DNA of 45,795 nt from Halanaerobiales bacterium (GTDB lineage Bacteria; Bacillota; Halanaerobiia; Halanaerobiales; M55B127), in NCBI GenBank assembly GCA_018399995.1, contig JAGYMU010000008.1:1-45795 (forward strand), in the 5' to 3' direction. The notes under the pieces are model-generated. The model ran no database searches, was not told the origin of the DNA, and was given only the letters and a program-made list of their open reading frames with translations. The position numbers were made by a program, and so were the translations under genes. Positions 26,165 through 34,445 of the stretch are shown piece by piece. How positions within the stretch are numbered: position 1 is the stretch's first letter; each line of letters starts with the position of its first letter.

Positions 26165-28927
26165 GTGAAAAACAGATTTAGATACTTATTATCAACTGTT
26201 ATTGTAATTATTATTATAGCCCTTATTGCTCTTTTTGCGGGGGCCAACTTTTTTACTGAATGGGCATGGTTTAACCATCTTGGTTATTTAAAAGCCTTTT
26301 TGTTGATGTTCTTTTCTAATTTTGGTTTGCGTATTCTAATTGGGCTAATTTTTGCTGTATTTGTATTCGTTAATTTATTTTTTACTAAGAAATTGTTTAT
26401 AAAGTACTTTGAAGCGGAGTCTATTGAAAGTGAAAATGTGGAAACACTCTTTAAAGAAGAGAGTCAGGGTTTTTTAAACTGGCTGAATAAAAAGAAGTTA
26501 AACTGGATTTATATTTTGATAAGTTTAATTTTGGGATTTTTATTTAGCTCTGTTAGTTCAGAGTTGTGGAAAATTGTTCTGAAATTCTTTAACCAAACTC
26601 CATTTGGTAACACAGATCCAATATTTGGAAAGGACATTTCCTTTTATGTATTCAGTCTGCCTTTTTATAGTTTTATAAAGGAAATGGGTATGGTCTTAAT
26701 TGTCTTAACGATTATTGTAGTGGGTATAATATATTTTATAGCTTCCGGGATAAGTTCCTTTTCTGATGTGAAAGTCAAACTTTCCAATCGTGCTAAAAGT
26801 CATATTACGGTGCTTCTCTCAGCCTTTTTATTACTAAAAGCCTGGGACTATCGTTTGGCGATGTATGAACTGCTTTATTCTCCCCGCGGAGTAGCCTTTG
26901 GAGCGAGTTATACCGATATTAATGCTAATCTGTTAGGGTTGAGAATACTTTTTATTATAGCTATAGCTGTAGCTGCTGGCCTGCTAGTTAGTCTTTTTAG
27001 GAAAAACTATAAACTACTGGCCTGGGGTTTGGGAATATGGATTGTGACTTCATTGGTGTTTGGAGCGGTTTATCCAGGTTTTGTACAGAGATTTCAAGTT
27101 GAACCAAATGAAATTGAAAGAGAAAGAGAGTATATAAATCATAATATTGATATGACCTTAGAAGCTTATGGTCTTAATGATATAACCACAAAGGACTTTC
27201 AACCACAGGACGGATTAACATTAGATGATTTGGAAGAAAATAGTGAAATTATAAGTAATATAAGGCTTTGGGACAGTCGACCTTTGCTTTCAACATACAG
27301 TCAGTTACAGGGATTAAGACAGTACTATGAATTTCAAAATATAGATGTTGATAGATATATAATTGACGGCAAGTACCGTCAGGTAATGCTTTCAGGTAGG
27401 GAGTTAAATAAAGATCTTTTATCCGGACAGGCTCAAACCTGGATCAATAGAAAGTTGAAATATACTCATGGTTATGGAGTTGCAATGTCACCTGTGAACA
27501 GGATTACAGAACAGGGTTTGCCGGATTTTTTTATAAAAGACATTCCTCCTAAAGTAGGCGGAGATTTAGTTTTAGATAATAGTGCAATTTACTATGGGGA
27601 AATTACTGATGATTATGTGATTGTCAATACCGATTCTACAGAATTTCATTATCCACAGGGAGATGAAAATGTATATATAAATTATGATGGCAGTGGAGGA
27701 GTAGAGATCAGTAGTTTTATTAAAAAAGCATTATTTGCCCTGCGTTATAGTGAGTTAAAGATTATGTTAAATGATGGAATAAATAATGACAGCAGGATAA
27801 TGTACTATAGAAATATTAAAGAAAGAGTCCGCAAGGTAGCTCCATTTTTAGCATATGATAGTGATCCTTATTTAGTAATTTCTCAGGGGAGATTATTTTG
27901 GATTCAGGATGCCTACACTACTTCAGACCGATATCCCTATGCACAGCCATTCAGTAATACAGGCAATTATATCAGGAATTCTGTTAAGGTTATTATTGAT
28001 GCCTATAATGGAAATATGGACTTTTATGTGATGGATAAAGAAGATCCAATCGTACAAACCTATCAAAAGATATTCCCTGAAATATTTATTGATGGTGACC
28101 AGATGCCAGAGAGTTTAAAAAGCCACATTAGATATCCTAGGGATTTATTTAAAATACAGTCTGAATTATATAGTATTTACCACATGGAAGATCCTCAGGT
28201 ATTTTATAATAAGGAAGATTTATGGAATATACCTGATGAAAATTATGCCGGTAGTACAATAAAAATGGAACCATATTATATATTAAGTAGTTTACCTGAT
28301 ACTAAGATGCAGAAACTCGAGTATTTATTAATGATGCCCTTTACACCTGCCAATAAAAATAATATGATTGCCTGGTTGGCCGGACGTTCTGATGGTGAGA
28401 ACTATGGCGAATTAGTTCTTTACGAATTTCCTAAAGACACTTTAGTCTATGGACCCAGCCAGATTGAATCAAGAATAGATCAAGATGCACAGATTTCTCA
28501 ATTACTGTCACTCTGGGGCCAGAGAGGTTCAAGAGTTATAAGAGGTAATTTAATAGTTCTGCCTGTAGCACAATCTATCTTTTATATAGAGCCCATTTAC
28601 CTACAGGCTGAAAGGAGTGAACTACCGGAGTTAAAACGAGTAGTCCTTGGATATGGTGGGGATATTGTAATTGATCTTGATCTAGAAGGTGCTTTAGAAC
28701 AAATATTTGGAGAAAGAGAGCCCACAGAAGCTGTTTCACCTGGTGGGATGATGCCGGAAGATTTAAGTGGGCTTATATCCAGAGCTTACGAGGTATATCA
28801 AGAAGCCCAGGGTTATTTAAAATCAGGAGATTGGCAAAATTACGGCAGCAAACTGGATGAGTTACAACAGGTATTAGAAGAGTTAAATTCTACGAACCAA
28901 GAGATTGATCAATCTATGAATCAATAA
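26165..28927 (+). CDS. UPF0182 family large membrane protein
   Basis: A 920-aa protein of the COG1615/UPF0182 family, whose function is not established. The N-terminal third has about seven hydrophobic segments (the first at residues 7-28; the last about 285-305 ending VFGAVYPGFVQRF). The rest is a large, presumably extracytoplasmic domain with family blocks NIRLWDSRPLLSTYSQLQ, YTHGYGVAMSPVN, YYGEITDDYVIVNT, RIMYYRNIKERV and LEYLLMMPFTPANKNNMIAWLAGRSDG. The acidic Gln-rich tail is variable. It starts with GTG after GAGGGGAG, 16 nt after mtaD. Confidence 0.88.
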   Translation: MKNRFRYLLSTVIVIIIIALIALFAGANFFTEWAWFNHLGYLKAFLLMFFSNFGLRILIGLIFAVFVFVNLFFTKKLFIKYFEAESIESENVETLFKEESQGFLNWLNKKKLNWIYILISLILGFLFSSVSSELWKIVLKFFNQTPFGNTDPIFGKDISFYVFSLPFYSFIKEMGMVLIVLTIIVVGIIYFIASGISSFSDVKVKLSNRAKSHITVLLSAFLLLKAWDYRLAMYELLYSPRGVAFGASYTDINANLLGLRILFIIAIAVAAGLLVSLFRKNYKLLAWGLGIWIVTSLVFGAVYPGFVQRFQVEPNEIEREREYINHNIDMTLEAYGLNDITTKDFQPQDGLTLDDLEENSEIISNIRLWDSRPLLSTYSQLQGLRQYYEFQNIDVDRYIIDGKYRQVMLSGRELNKDLLSGQAQTWINRKLKYTHGYGVAMSPVNRITEQGLPDFFIKDIPPKVGGDLVLDNSAIYYGEITDDYVIVNTDSTEFHYPQGDENVYINYDGSGGVEISSFIKKALFALRYSELKIMLNDGINNDSRIMYYRNIKERVRKVAPFLAYDSDPYLVISQGRLFWIQDAYTTSDRYPYAQPFSNTGNYIRNSVKVIIDAYNGNMDFYVMDKEDPIVQTYQKIFPEIFIDGDQMPESLKSHIRYPRDLFKIQSELYSIYHMEDPQVFYNKEDLWNIPDENYAGSTIKMEPYYILSSLPDTKMQKLEYLLMMPFTPANKNNMIAWLAGRSDGENYGELVLYEFPKDTLVYGPSQIESRIDQDAQISQLLSLWGQRGSRVIRGNLIVLPVAQSIFYIEPIYLQAERSELPELKRVVLGYGGDIVIDLDLEGALEQIFGEREPTEAVSPGGMMPEDLSGLISRAYEVYQEAQGYLKSGDWQNYGSKLDELQQVLEELNSTNQEIDQSMNQ

Positions 28928-28945
28928 ATTTGAAAGGACCAATAA

Positions 28946-30247
28946 ATGTTAAAAACGAGTAAATTTTATCAATATAAAACAGATAATGAAATAGATCTAT
29001 ATATTAACTATAACAGCAAATTCAAAACAAACTATATCCATCTCGATATTATAAGGCCTCTGTCCGATGAAGCTGAAGTATCAAAAAACGCCTTAATACC
29101 GTATATTTTGTATCGAGGCAGTAAGGAATACCCTACAAATCAGGCGATTTCACGCAGATTAGATCAACTATATGGAGCTGATTTGAATGTTTCGGTAGCA
29201 AGACGTGGTGAAAATCAGATACTGAGATTTTCAATTGAGATTATTAATGACAGATATCATTATGGCTCAGAAAATCTTAAACAAGCTGCAGTGGATTTCC
29301 TTTATGAGCTGATTTTTAATCCTTTGATAGTTGAAGGTGAGTTTAAAAAAGCACATATTAATAAAGGCCAGGATTTCTTAAAAGAAAAAATTCTAGCCAT
29401 GAAAAATGATAAAAATAATTATGTGATGGAAAGGTGTTATCAAGAGATGTGTAGAGGGGAAAGATTTTCCCTCTACCCACTTGGTACCCTCAGAGGTTTA
29501 AAAAAAGCTAATTGTGATAATTTATATTATTACTATCAGCAAGTTCTTGAAAAAAGCCCAATTGAAATTTTTGCTGTCGGCGATATAAAATCAAGAAAAG
29601 ATTTTTTTCAATACATTAATAAGAAGTATGTCTATAAAAGAAATAAGCTACTACCATTAAACAATACAGTGATTAAAACCGGTGGTTTTCAATTTAAAGA
29701 AAAAGAAGAAGAGGACAGAATAAATCAGACAAAACTATCAGCCGGGATCAGAATACCTGTAACCAGGTCACATCCTTTATATTTCGCATTAATTGTATAT
29801 AATGGTATATTGGGAGGTTTCAGCCACTCAAAATTATTTACAGAAGTTCGCGAAGAAAGGGGCCTGGCATATTATATCAATACCAGATTAGAATCGACAA
29901 AAGGTTTGATCTTAATCAATGCCGGTATTGATATGTTAGATTATCAGATTGTAAAAAATATAATAACAAAAAATTTAAAAGAGATGAGCCAGGGTCAATT
30001 TGATGATGATTCTATTAGATGGACAAAACAGAAGCTTATTAATAGATATAAGAATTTAAGTGATAATAATCATAGTATTGTAGATGCCTTTTTATTAGGT
30101 TTAATAAATGGTAAGCAGGATAGTTTAAATTATGTAATTAATTCAATTGCAGAGGTAAAAAAGGATGAAATAATTGAAGTTGCCAAACAAGCAAAATTAA
30201 CAACATATTTTTTACTCAAGCCAGGAAGTGTCCAACATGATCTATAA
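28946..30247 (+). CDS. ymfF: M16-family peptidase-like protein YmfF (inactive partner)
   Basis: A 433-aa member of the insulinase-like M16 family, paired with the next gene. It lacks the HxxEH zinc motif: the matching region reads LIPYILYRGSKEYPT. This is as expected for YmfF-type partners of an active M16 subunit. Conserved blocks include AISRRLDQLYGADLN, ALIVYNGILGGFSHSKLFTEVREERGLAYY and the late NSI-EVKKDEI region. In Bacillus the ymfF/ymfH pair has been linked to modification of elongation factor P; whether that holds here is unknown. AAAGGA precedes the ATG, and the 3' end overlaps ymfH by 11 nt. Confidence 0.85.
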   Translation: MLKTSKFYQYKTDNEIDLYINYNSKFKTNYIHLDIIRPLSDEAEVSKNALIPYILYRGSKEYPTNQAISRRLDQLYGADLNVSVARRGENQILRFSIEIINDRYHYGSENLKQAAVDFLYELIFNPLIVEGEFKKAHINKGQDFLKEKILAMKNDKNNYVMERCYQEMCRGERFSLYPLGTLRGLKKANCDNLYYYYQQVLEKSPIEIFAVGDIKSRKDFFQYINKKYVYKRNKLLPLNNTVIKTGGFQFKEKEEEDRINQTKLSAGIRIPVTRSHPLYFALIVYNGILGGFSHSKLFTEVREERGLAYYINTRLESTKGLILINAGIDMLDYQIVKNIITKNLKEMSQGQFDDDSIRWTKQKLINRYKNLSDNNHSIVDAFLLGLINGKQDSLNYVINSIAEVKKDEIIEVAKQAKLTTYFLLKPGSVQHDL

Positions 30248-31517
30248 AAAATTCAAAGAAATAGATGAAAATTACTATGAAAAAAGCTTAAAATCAGGCT
30301 TGCGGGTAATCTTAATCCCCCGTTCTAGTTATAATAAAAAATATGCAGTATTGTCGGTCAATGTGGGCTCTGTTGATTTAAAGCTTAAAGATAATAACAA
30401 TATTATATATGGCTTCCCTCCGGGGACTGCCCATTTTATGGAACATATCTTATTTGAAAACAGGGAAGGCAGTATTATCGATGATTTTTCTCAACTGGGC
30501 AGTAGTGTAAATGCATATACAAGTTTTAATAATACTAATTATTATTTTAATGCAACAGATAATTTTTATAAATCGTTAAAGTGTTTGTTTTCATTTGTTT
30601 TAAATCCTCACTTTGATCAAAACAAAATAGAACATGAAAAATCTGTTATAAAACAGGAGATAAACATGTATGAGGATAGTCCAAGTTGGCAGTCTTTCCA
30701 TCAACTTCTGCAGGGGCTCTATTATGAGTATCCGATAAAATATAATATTGCAGGCACTTCTCAAAGTGTGGATCAAATTAATCAAGAAATTTTACAGGAT
30801 TTTTTTAATAAATACTATAATTTAGATAATATGAATTTGATTGTAATTGGAGACATTAATCATGAAAAGTTATTTGATTGGTTAACTGATAAGTTTTCTG
30901 ATTTTGGTAGTGAGCATATAGATTTTCAAAAAATATATCCAGAGGAGCCAAACGGAGTCAGGATTAAAAAAAATGAAATAGCGATGAGTATATCTCGTCC
31001 AATTATTACTCTGGGATTCAAAGAGAATCGGTGTTTTAATGATCAAAGAAAGATTGTAAGACAGGACATGTTAAGCAATATGGTTTTAGAGATGATATTT
31101 GGTAAAAGCAATGATAATTACCACAGTTTATATGATAAAAATTTAATTGATGAAAATTTTACATTTAATTTTTTGCAGGAAAAAAATACCGGATTTGTTA
31201 AGATATATGGTGAGACTTCTCATATAAATCAGAGTATTAATAGTATTGTTGATATAATTAATAACTGGCATAGAAAAATAAACAAAGATGATTTTGAAAT
31301 CGTTAAACATAAATATATTGGTCGCTATTTCAGATCATTAAATTCATTGGAAGCACTTTCTTCTCAGGTCATTAAATACCTAAATTTAGGACAAAATTAT
31401 TTTGATTTAATTAATATAATTGAAAATATATCTTTAAATGATATTATTGATCAATATAATAAGCTTTTGTTAGACCAGGAGCAGGTTGAAGTAATCATCA
31501 GAAAAATCAGCAAATAA
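30237..31517 (+). CDS. ymfH: M16-family zinc peptidase YmfH (active partner)
   Basis: M16 metallopeptidase of 426 aa with an intact inverted zinc motif HFMEH at residues 66-70 (GTAHFMEHILFENREGS) and the downstream acidic helix HEKSVIKQEINMYED that supplies the third ligand. YEYPIKYNIAGTSQSVDQI is typical of the family. The track starts at GTG 30228, but AGGA at 30223-30226 is too close for that codon and 10 nt from ATG 30237 (MIYKKFKEIDE). It overlaps ymfF by 11 nt, so the active and inactive subunits are probably made together and form a heterodimer. Confidence 0.88.
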   Translation: MIYKKFKEIDENYYEKSLKSGLRVILIPRSSYNKKYAVLSVNVGSVDLKLKDNNNIIYGFPPGTAHFMEHILFENREGSIIDDFSQLGSSVNAYTSFNNTNYYFNATDNFYKSLKCLFSFVLNPHFDQNKIEHEKSVIKQEINMYEDSPSWQSFHQLLQGLYYEYPIKYNIAGTSQSVDQINQEILQDFFNKYYNLDNMNLIVIGDINHEKLFDWLTDKFSDFGSEHIDFQKIYPEEPNGVRIKKNEIAMSISRPIITLGFKENRCFNDQRKIVRQDMLSNMVLEMIFGKSNDNYHSLYDKNLIDENFTFNFLQEKNTGFVKIYGETSHINQSINSIVDIINNWHRKINKDDFEIVKHKYIGRYFRSLNSLEALSSQVIKYLNLGQNYFDLINIIENISLNDIIDQYNKLLLDQEQVEVIIRKISK

Positions 31518-31530
31518 AATCATTTAATTC

Positions 31531-31559
31531 TTGAAATATTTGATGATTGGTGTTATAAT
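31531..31559 (+). promoter_or_regulatory. Extended -10 promoter for the NSS transporter unit
   Basis: TTGAAA at 31531-31536, 17-bp spacer, TGTTATAAT ending at 31559, i.e. TATAAT at 31554-31559 with the extended -10 TG. It starts 13 nt after the ymfH stop and should initiate near 31566. Confidence 0.82.
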
Positions 31560-31591
31560 CACAAGAAATAATAAGCGAAGGGATGTGATAA

Positions 31592-31669
31592 ATGAGTATT
31601 GAGTATAAATTTCTTGTTGACCTTATTATTGAAAGCAAAGTTTTATTTGTTAAGAGGAGAAAGGAGTAG
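31592..31669 (+). CDS. 25-codon upstream ORF ahead of NSS transporter
   Basis: This ORF is too short for the ORF track. ATG at 31592 follows GAAGGGATG, and 25 codons (MSIEYKFLVDLIIESKVLFVKRRKE) end at TAG 31667-31669. It lies about 26 nt downstream of the predicted transcription start. Its last codons overlap the transporter's ribosome-binding site (AAAGGAG, 31660-31666), and the transporter ATG is 9 nt after the stop. This could be a leader peptide coupling translation, or a short membrane-associated peptide. No homologue is known to me, and expression is inferred from signals only. Confidence 0.45.
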   Translation: MSIEYKFLVDLIIESKVLFVKRRKE

Positions 31670-31678
31670 ATAGTAGAT

Positions 31679-33157
31679 ATGCAAAGAGATCGATGGAGTA
31701 ATCGTGCAGCGTTTGTTCTTGCAGCCATAGGATCTGCGGCAGGGTTAGGTAATGCCTGGCGTTTTCCTTATATGGCTTATTCAAATGGTGGAGGGGCATT
31801 TTTGATCCCCTATTTTGTAGCTTTATTGACAGCAGGTATACCCCTGATTGTTTTAGAGTTTTCAATGGGCCAAAAAACACAGAGAGGTGCTCCTGGAGCA
31901 CTAGCTAAAGTAGGAAGAAAGTTTGAAGGATTTGGCTGGTGGGCAGTTTTATCAGGGACAATTATTACCAGTTATTATGCTGGTATAATGGCCTGGGCCT
32001 GGGATTATTTAGCAGGATCCTTTACCTTGGGTTGGGCAGAGGACGCGGGAACATATTTTTATGAAAATGTTCTTCAGATTTCAGCTGGCCCTGGAACCCT
32101 AGGTGGTTTTTCAACCCCGGTTTTAATCGGATTAGTTATTACCTGGATTGCTATTTATTTTATACTTAGAAATGGTGCTGAAAGTGTTGGTAAAGTTGTC
32201 TTGATAACAGTTCCTTTGCCTGTTGTATTAATGGGTATATTGGTGGTTAGGGCTGTTACCCTTCCCGGTGCTATTGAAGGATTAAATTATTTCTTAGAAC
32301 CTAATTTTGCAATGCTTACAAATCTTAGTGTATGGATTGATGCTTATTCTCAGGTATTTTTTACTCTTAGCCTAGGTTTTGGTATTATGATTGCTTATGC
32401 TAGTTATATGCCTGAAGATTCAGATATTATTAATAATGCTCTAATAACTGTATTTGCGAATTCTGGTATTAGTTTTATGGCAGGGATTGCTATATTTGGC
32501 ACACTTGGTTATATGGCTCAAGCTCAGGGAGTTCCTATTTCTGAGGTTGCAGCAGCTGGGGTCGGTTTAGCTTTTGTGGTCTATCCAAATGCGATTTCTC
32601 TCTTGCCAGGTGGTTCATTTGTCATTGGATTTTTCGGTTTTGTATTTTTCGCCATGTTACTTTCTTTAGGTATAGATTCGGCTTTCTCAATTGTTGAAGC
32701 TGGTGTGGCGGGCCTTAAAGATAAATGGGGAGGAAGCAAAAGGAAAGTTACTCTCTATTATAGTATTTTCCTTTTTGTAGTTGGTTTATTATTTGCTACA
32801 AAAGGTGGCCTATATTGGTTGGATATTGTAGATCATTATGTTAATACTTATGGACTTGTCGTAGCAGGCTTGGCTGAAGCAGTTATTATAGGCTGGTATT
32901 ACGAACCAGATGAACTAAGAAGTTATTTTAATTCGGTTTCTGAATATCAATTCGGCAACTGGTGGAATGTAATGATTAAATTTGTAATACCGATTGTACT
33001 TGCTGTATTGTTAGTAAATGCATTTATCACAGATATTGGAACCCAATATGGCGGTTATGAATTAAAATATCTAGTCTACGGAGGCTGGATTGGAGTAGTA
33101 GGCTTTTTAGCTGTTGCTTCATATATAATATCACGTCAAAAGGGTATTGAAGATTAA
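31679..33157 (+). CDS. NSS-family sodium-dependent amino acid transporter
   Basis: A 492-aa sodium-coupled symporter of the neurotransmitter:sodium symporter (LeuT/MhsT/MetP) family with about eleven or twelve membrane helices. WSNRAAFVLAAIGSAAGLGNAWRFPYMAYSNGGGAFLIPY is the hallmark TM1 with the unwound substrate/sodium site. The TM6 region AYSQVFFTLSLGFGIMIAYASY is also clear. The substrate is probably a neutral amino acid. A 35-aa MetS-like small subunit follows, as in methionine/alanine importers, which favours that class. Promoter and upstream ORF precede it; a terminator closes the unit. Confidence 0.92.
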   Translation: MQRDRWSNRAAFVLAAIGSAAGLGNAWRFPYMAYSNGGGAFLIPYFVALLTAGIPLIVLEFSMGQKTQRGAPGALAKVGRKFEGFGWWAVLSGTIITSYYAGIMAWAWDYLAGSFTLGWAEDAGTYFYENVLQISAGPGTLGGFSTPVLIGLVITWIAIYFILRNGAESVGKVVLITVPLPVVLMGILVVRAVTLPGAIEGLNYFLEPNFAMLTNLSVWIDAYSQVFFTLSLGFGIMIAYASYMPEDSDIINNALITVFANSGISFMAGIAIFGTLGYMAQAQGVPISEVAAAGVGLAFVVYPNAISLLPGGSFVIGFFGFVFFAMLLSLGIDSAFSIVEAGVAGLKDKWGGSKRKVTLYYSIFLFVVGLLFATKGGLYWLDIVDHYVNTYGLVVAGLAEAVIIGWYYEPDELRSYFNSVSEYQFGNWWNVMIKFVIPIVLAVLLVNAFITDIGTQYGGYELKYLVYGGWIGVVGFLAVASYIISRQKGIED

Positions 33158-33187
33158 TAATTGAAGTATTTAGAAGGGAGTAATATA

Positions 33188-33295
33188 ATGAGTGGATCAG
33201 CTATAGTGATGTTGATTTTTGCTTGTGTTGTTTTATATGGAGGGCTTTTTGTTACTTTACGAAGGGCTATGAAATCAAGAAAAAAAGAAGATTAA
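33188..33295 (+). CDS. metS: MetS-like small subunit of NSS transporter
   Basis: A 35-aa single-pass membrane peptide missing from the ORF track: MSGSAIVMLIFACVVLYGGLFVTLRRAMKSRKKED. It has one hydrophobic helix (residues 4-23) and a basic C-terminal tail, the form of MetS small subunits that Corynebacterium MetP needs for methionine/alanine uptake. It starts 31 nt after the transporter with AAGGGAG as ribosome-binding site. The assignment rests on size, composition and context. Confidence 0.82.
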   Translation: MSGSAIVMLIFACVVLYGGLFVTLRRAMKSRKKED

Positions 33296-33309
33296 CTTAT
33301 CTATTATAT

Positions 33310-33337
33310 AGAGGTCCGAGTTTTCGGGCCTCTTTTT
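33310..33337 (+). terminator. Intrinsic terminator after NSS unit
   Basis: AGAGGTCCGA (33310-33319) pairs with TCGGGCCTCT (33324-33333) over 10 bp with one wobble and a GTTT loop; TTTTT follows. Confidence 0.9.
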
Positions 33338-33367
33338 AAATTAACTATTAAAAAAAGAAGTGATTTT

Positions 33368-34441
33368 ATGTCTAAAAGTACTCAGATAAAAATAAAGTTT
33401 AAGGAGCTAGGATTCGATTTGATAGGTTTTAGCAAACCTTACTTAGACAATAAATTAACTGAAAAATTCAAAGAGAGAGCTTCACGAGATGATCTTCCAC
33501 CCTTTATGCATAATGATATAAACAGTATTTTAAATCCTAAAAAGTTGCATCCCTCAGTGGAGACAGTTATAGTTGTAGGATTATCTTATGCCAGCAGTCA
33601 AAACAATAATACAAGAGGCTTTATCTCCAGTTATACACGTGGGAGAGATTATCATAAAGTCATGGCAGAGATGATTAAAAAGGGTCTGAAATATTTAAAA
33701 GATATATATAAAGACATTAAATATAGTTATTATATAGATAATGGTCCTGTTTTGGAAAAAGTTCTGGCTCAACAGGCCGGATTGGGATGGATTGGTAAAA
33801 ATACGCTCCTTATTAATGAGAACTTCGGCTCCTATATTTTTCTGGGGGAGATTTTTATTAATAAGAAGCTTGTTTATGATGAAAAATCTAAAAATAAATG
33901 TGGAGATTGTACTAAATGCACAGATAACTGTCCAACAGATTCTTTACACACCCCTTATTATTTAGATTATAGAACCTGTCGCAGTAATCTAACTCAAAAC
34001 AAAGGATTTTTAAAAAAAGAAGAAGAGATGATGATAGGAAACTGTATATGGGGATGTGATGAATGCCAGATAAACTGTCCATATAATAACAATATACCCA
34101 GGGATCTACATCCTGCTTTTGAGGCTAAAATTGGAGGAAATATAGCAGAAATATTGAATTATAATAGAAAGGGGTTTCCACCCAGTTGGACTTCCAGTGC
34201 ATTAAGCTGGAGAGGAATGAGAATAATTCAAAGGAATGCTTTAATTGTATTAGGAAACTTGGGACTAAAAGATGAAAAATATAAAAAGTTAATAGTAAAA
34301 AAAATGGATGACAGATCAAAAATTATAAGGTATTATGCATATCAAACTTATCTGAGATTGGGTTTTAATTTAGAGCAGATTAAAGGAAAAATAGATCAAG
34401 AAAAAGAAATAGATATTGATAATATAATTAAAAGGAAGTGA
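33368..34441 (+). CDS. queG: Epoxyqueuosine reductase
   Basis: Cobalamin- and 4Fe-4S-dependent enzyme that reduces epoxyqueuosine to queuosine in tRNA. Two ferredoxin-type clusters are seen: CGDCTKCTDNCPTDSL, and the later CIWGCDECQINCPYNN that completes the pair. Family blocks ARDDLPPFM, LEKVLAQQAGLGWIGKNTLLIN and GSYIFLGEIF are present. The C-terminal ~90 residues (RGMRIIQRNALIVLGNLG...) form a HEAT-like repeat segment, as in long QueG proteins. The 357-aa length is normal. It is 4 nt before the kinase gene. With the QueT-type permease at 21682 it suggests queuosine salvage. Confidence 0.93.
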   Translation: MSKSTQIKIKFKELGFDLIGFSKPYLDNKLTEKFKERASRDDLPPFMHNDINSILNPKKLHPSVETVIVVGLSYASSQNNNTRGFISSYTRGRDYHKVMAEMIKKGLKYLKDIYKDIKYSYYIDNGPVLEKVLAQQAGLGWIGKNTLLINENFGSYIFLGEIFINKKLVYDEKSKNKCGDCTKCTDNCPTDSLHTPYYLDYRTCRSNLTQNKGFLKKEEEMMIGNCIWGCDECQINCPYNNNIPRDLHPAFEAKIGGNIAEILNYNRKGFPPSWTSSALSWRGMRIIQRNALIVLGNLGLKDEKYKKLIVKKMDDRSKIIRYYAYQTYLRLGFNLEQIKGKIDQEKEIDIDNIIKRK

Positions 34442-34445
34442 GATC

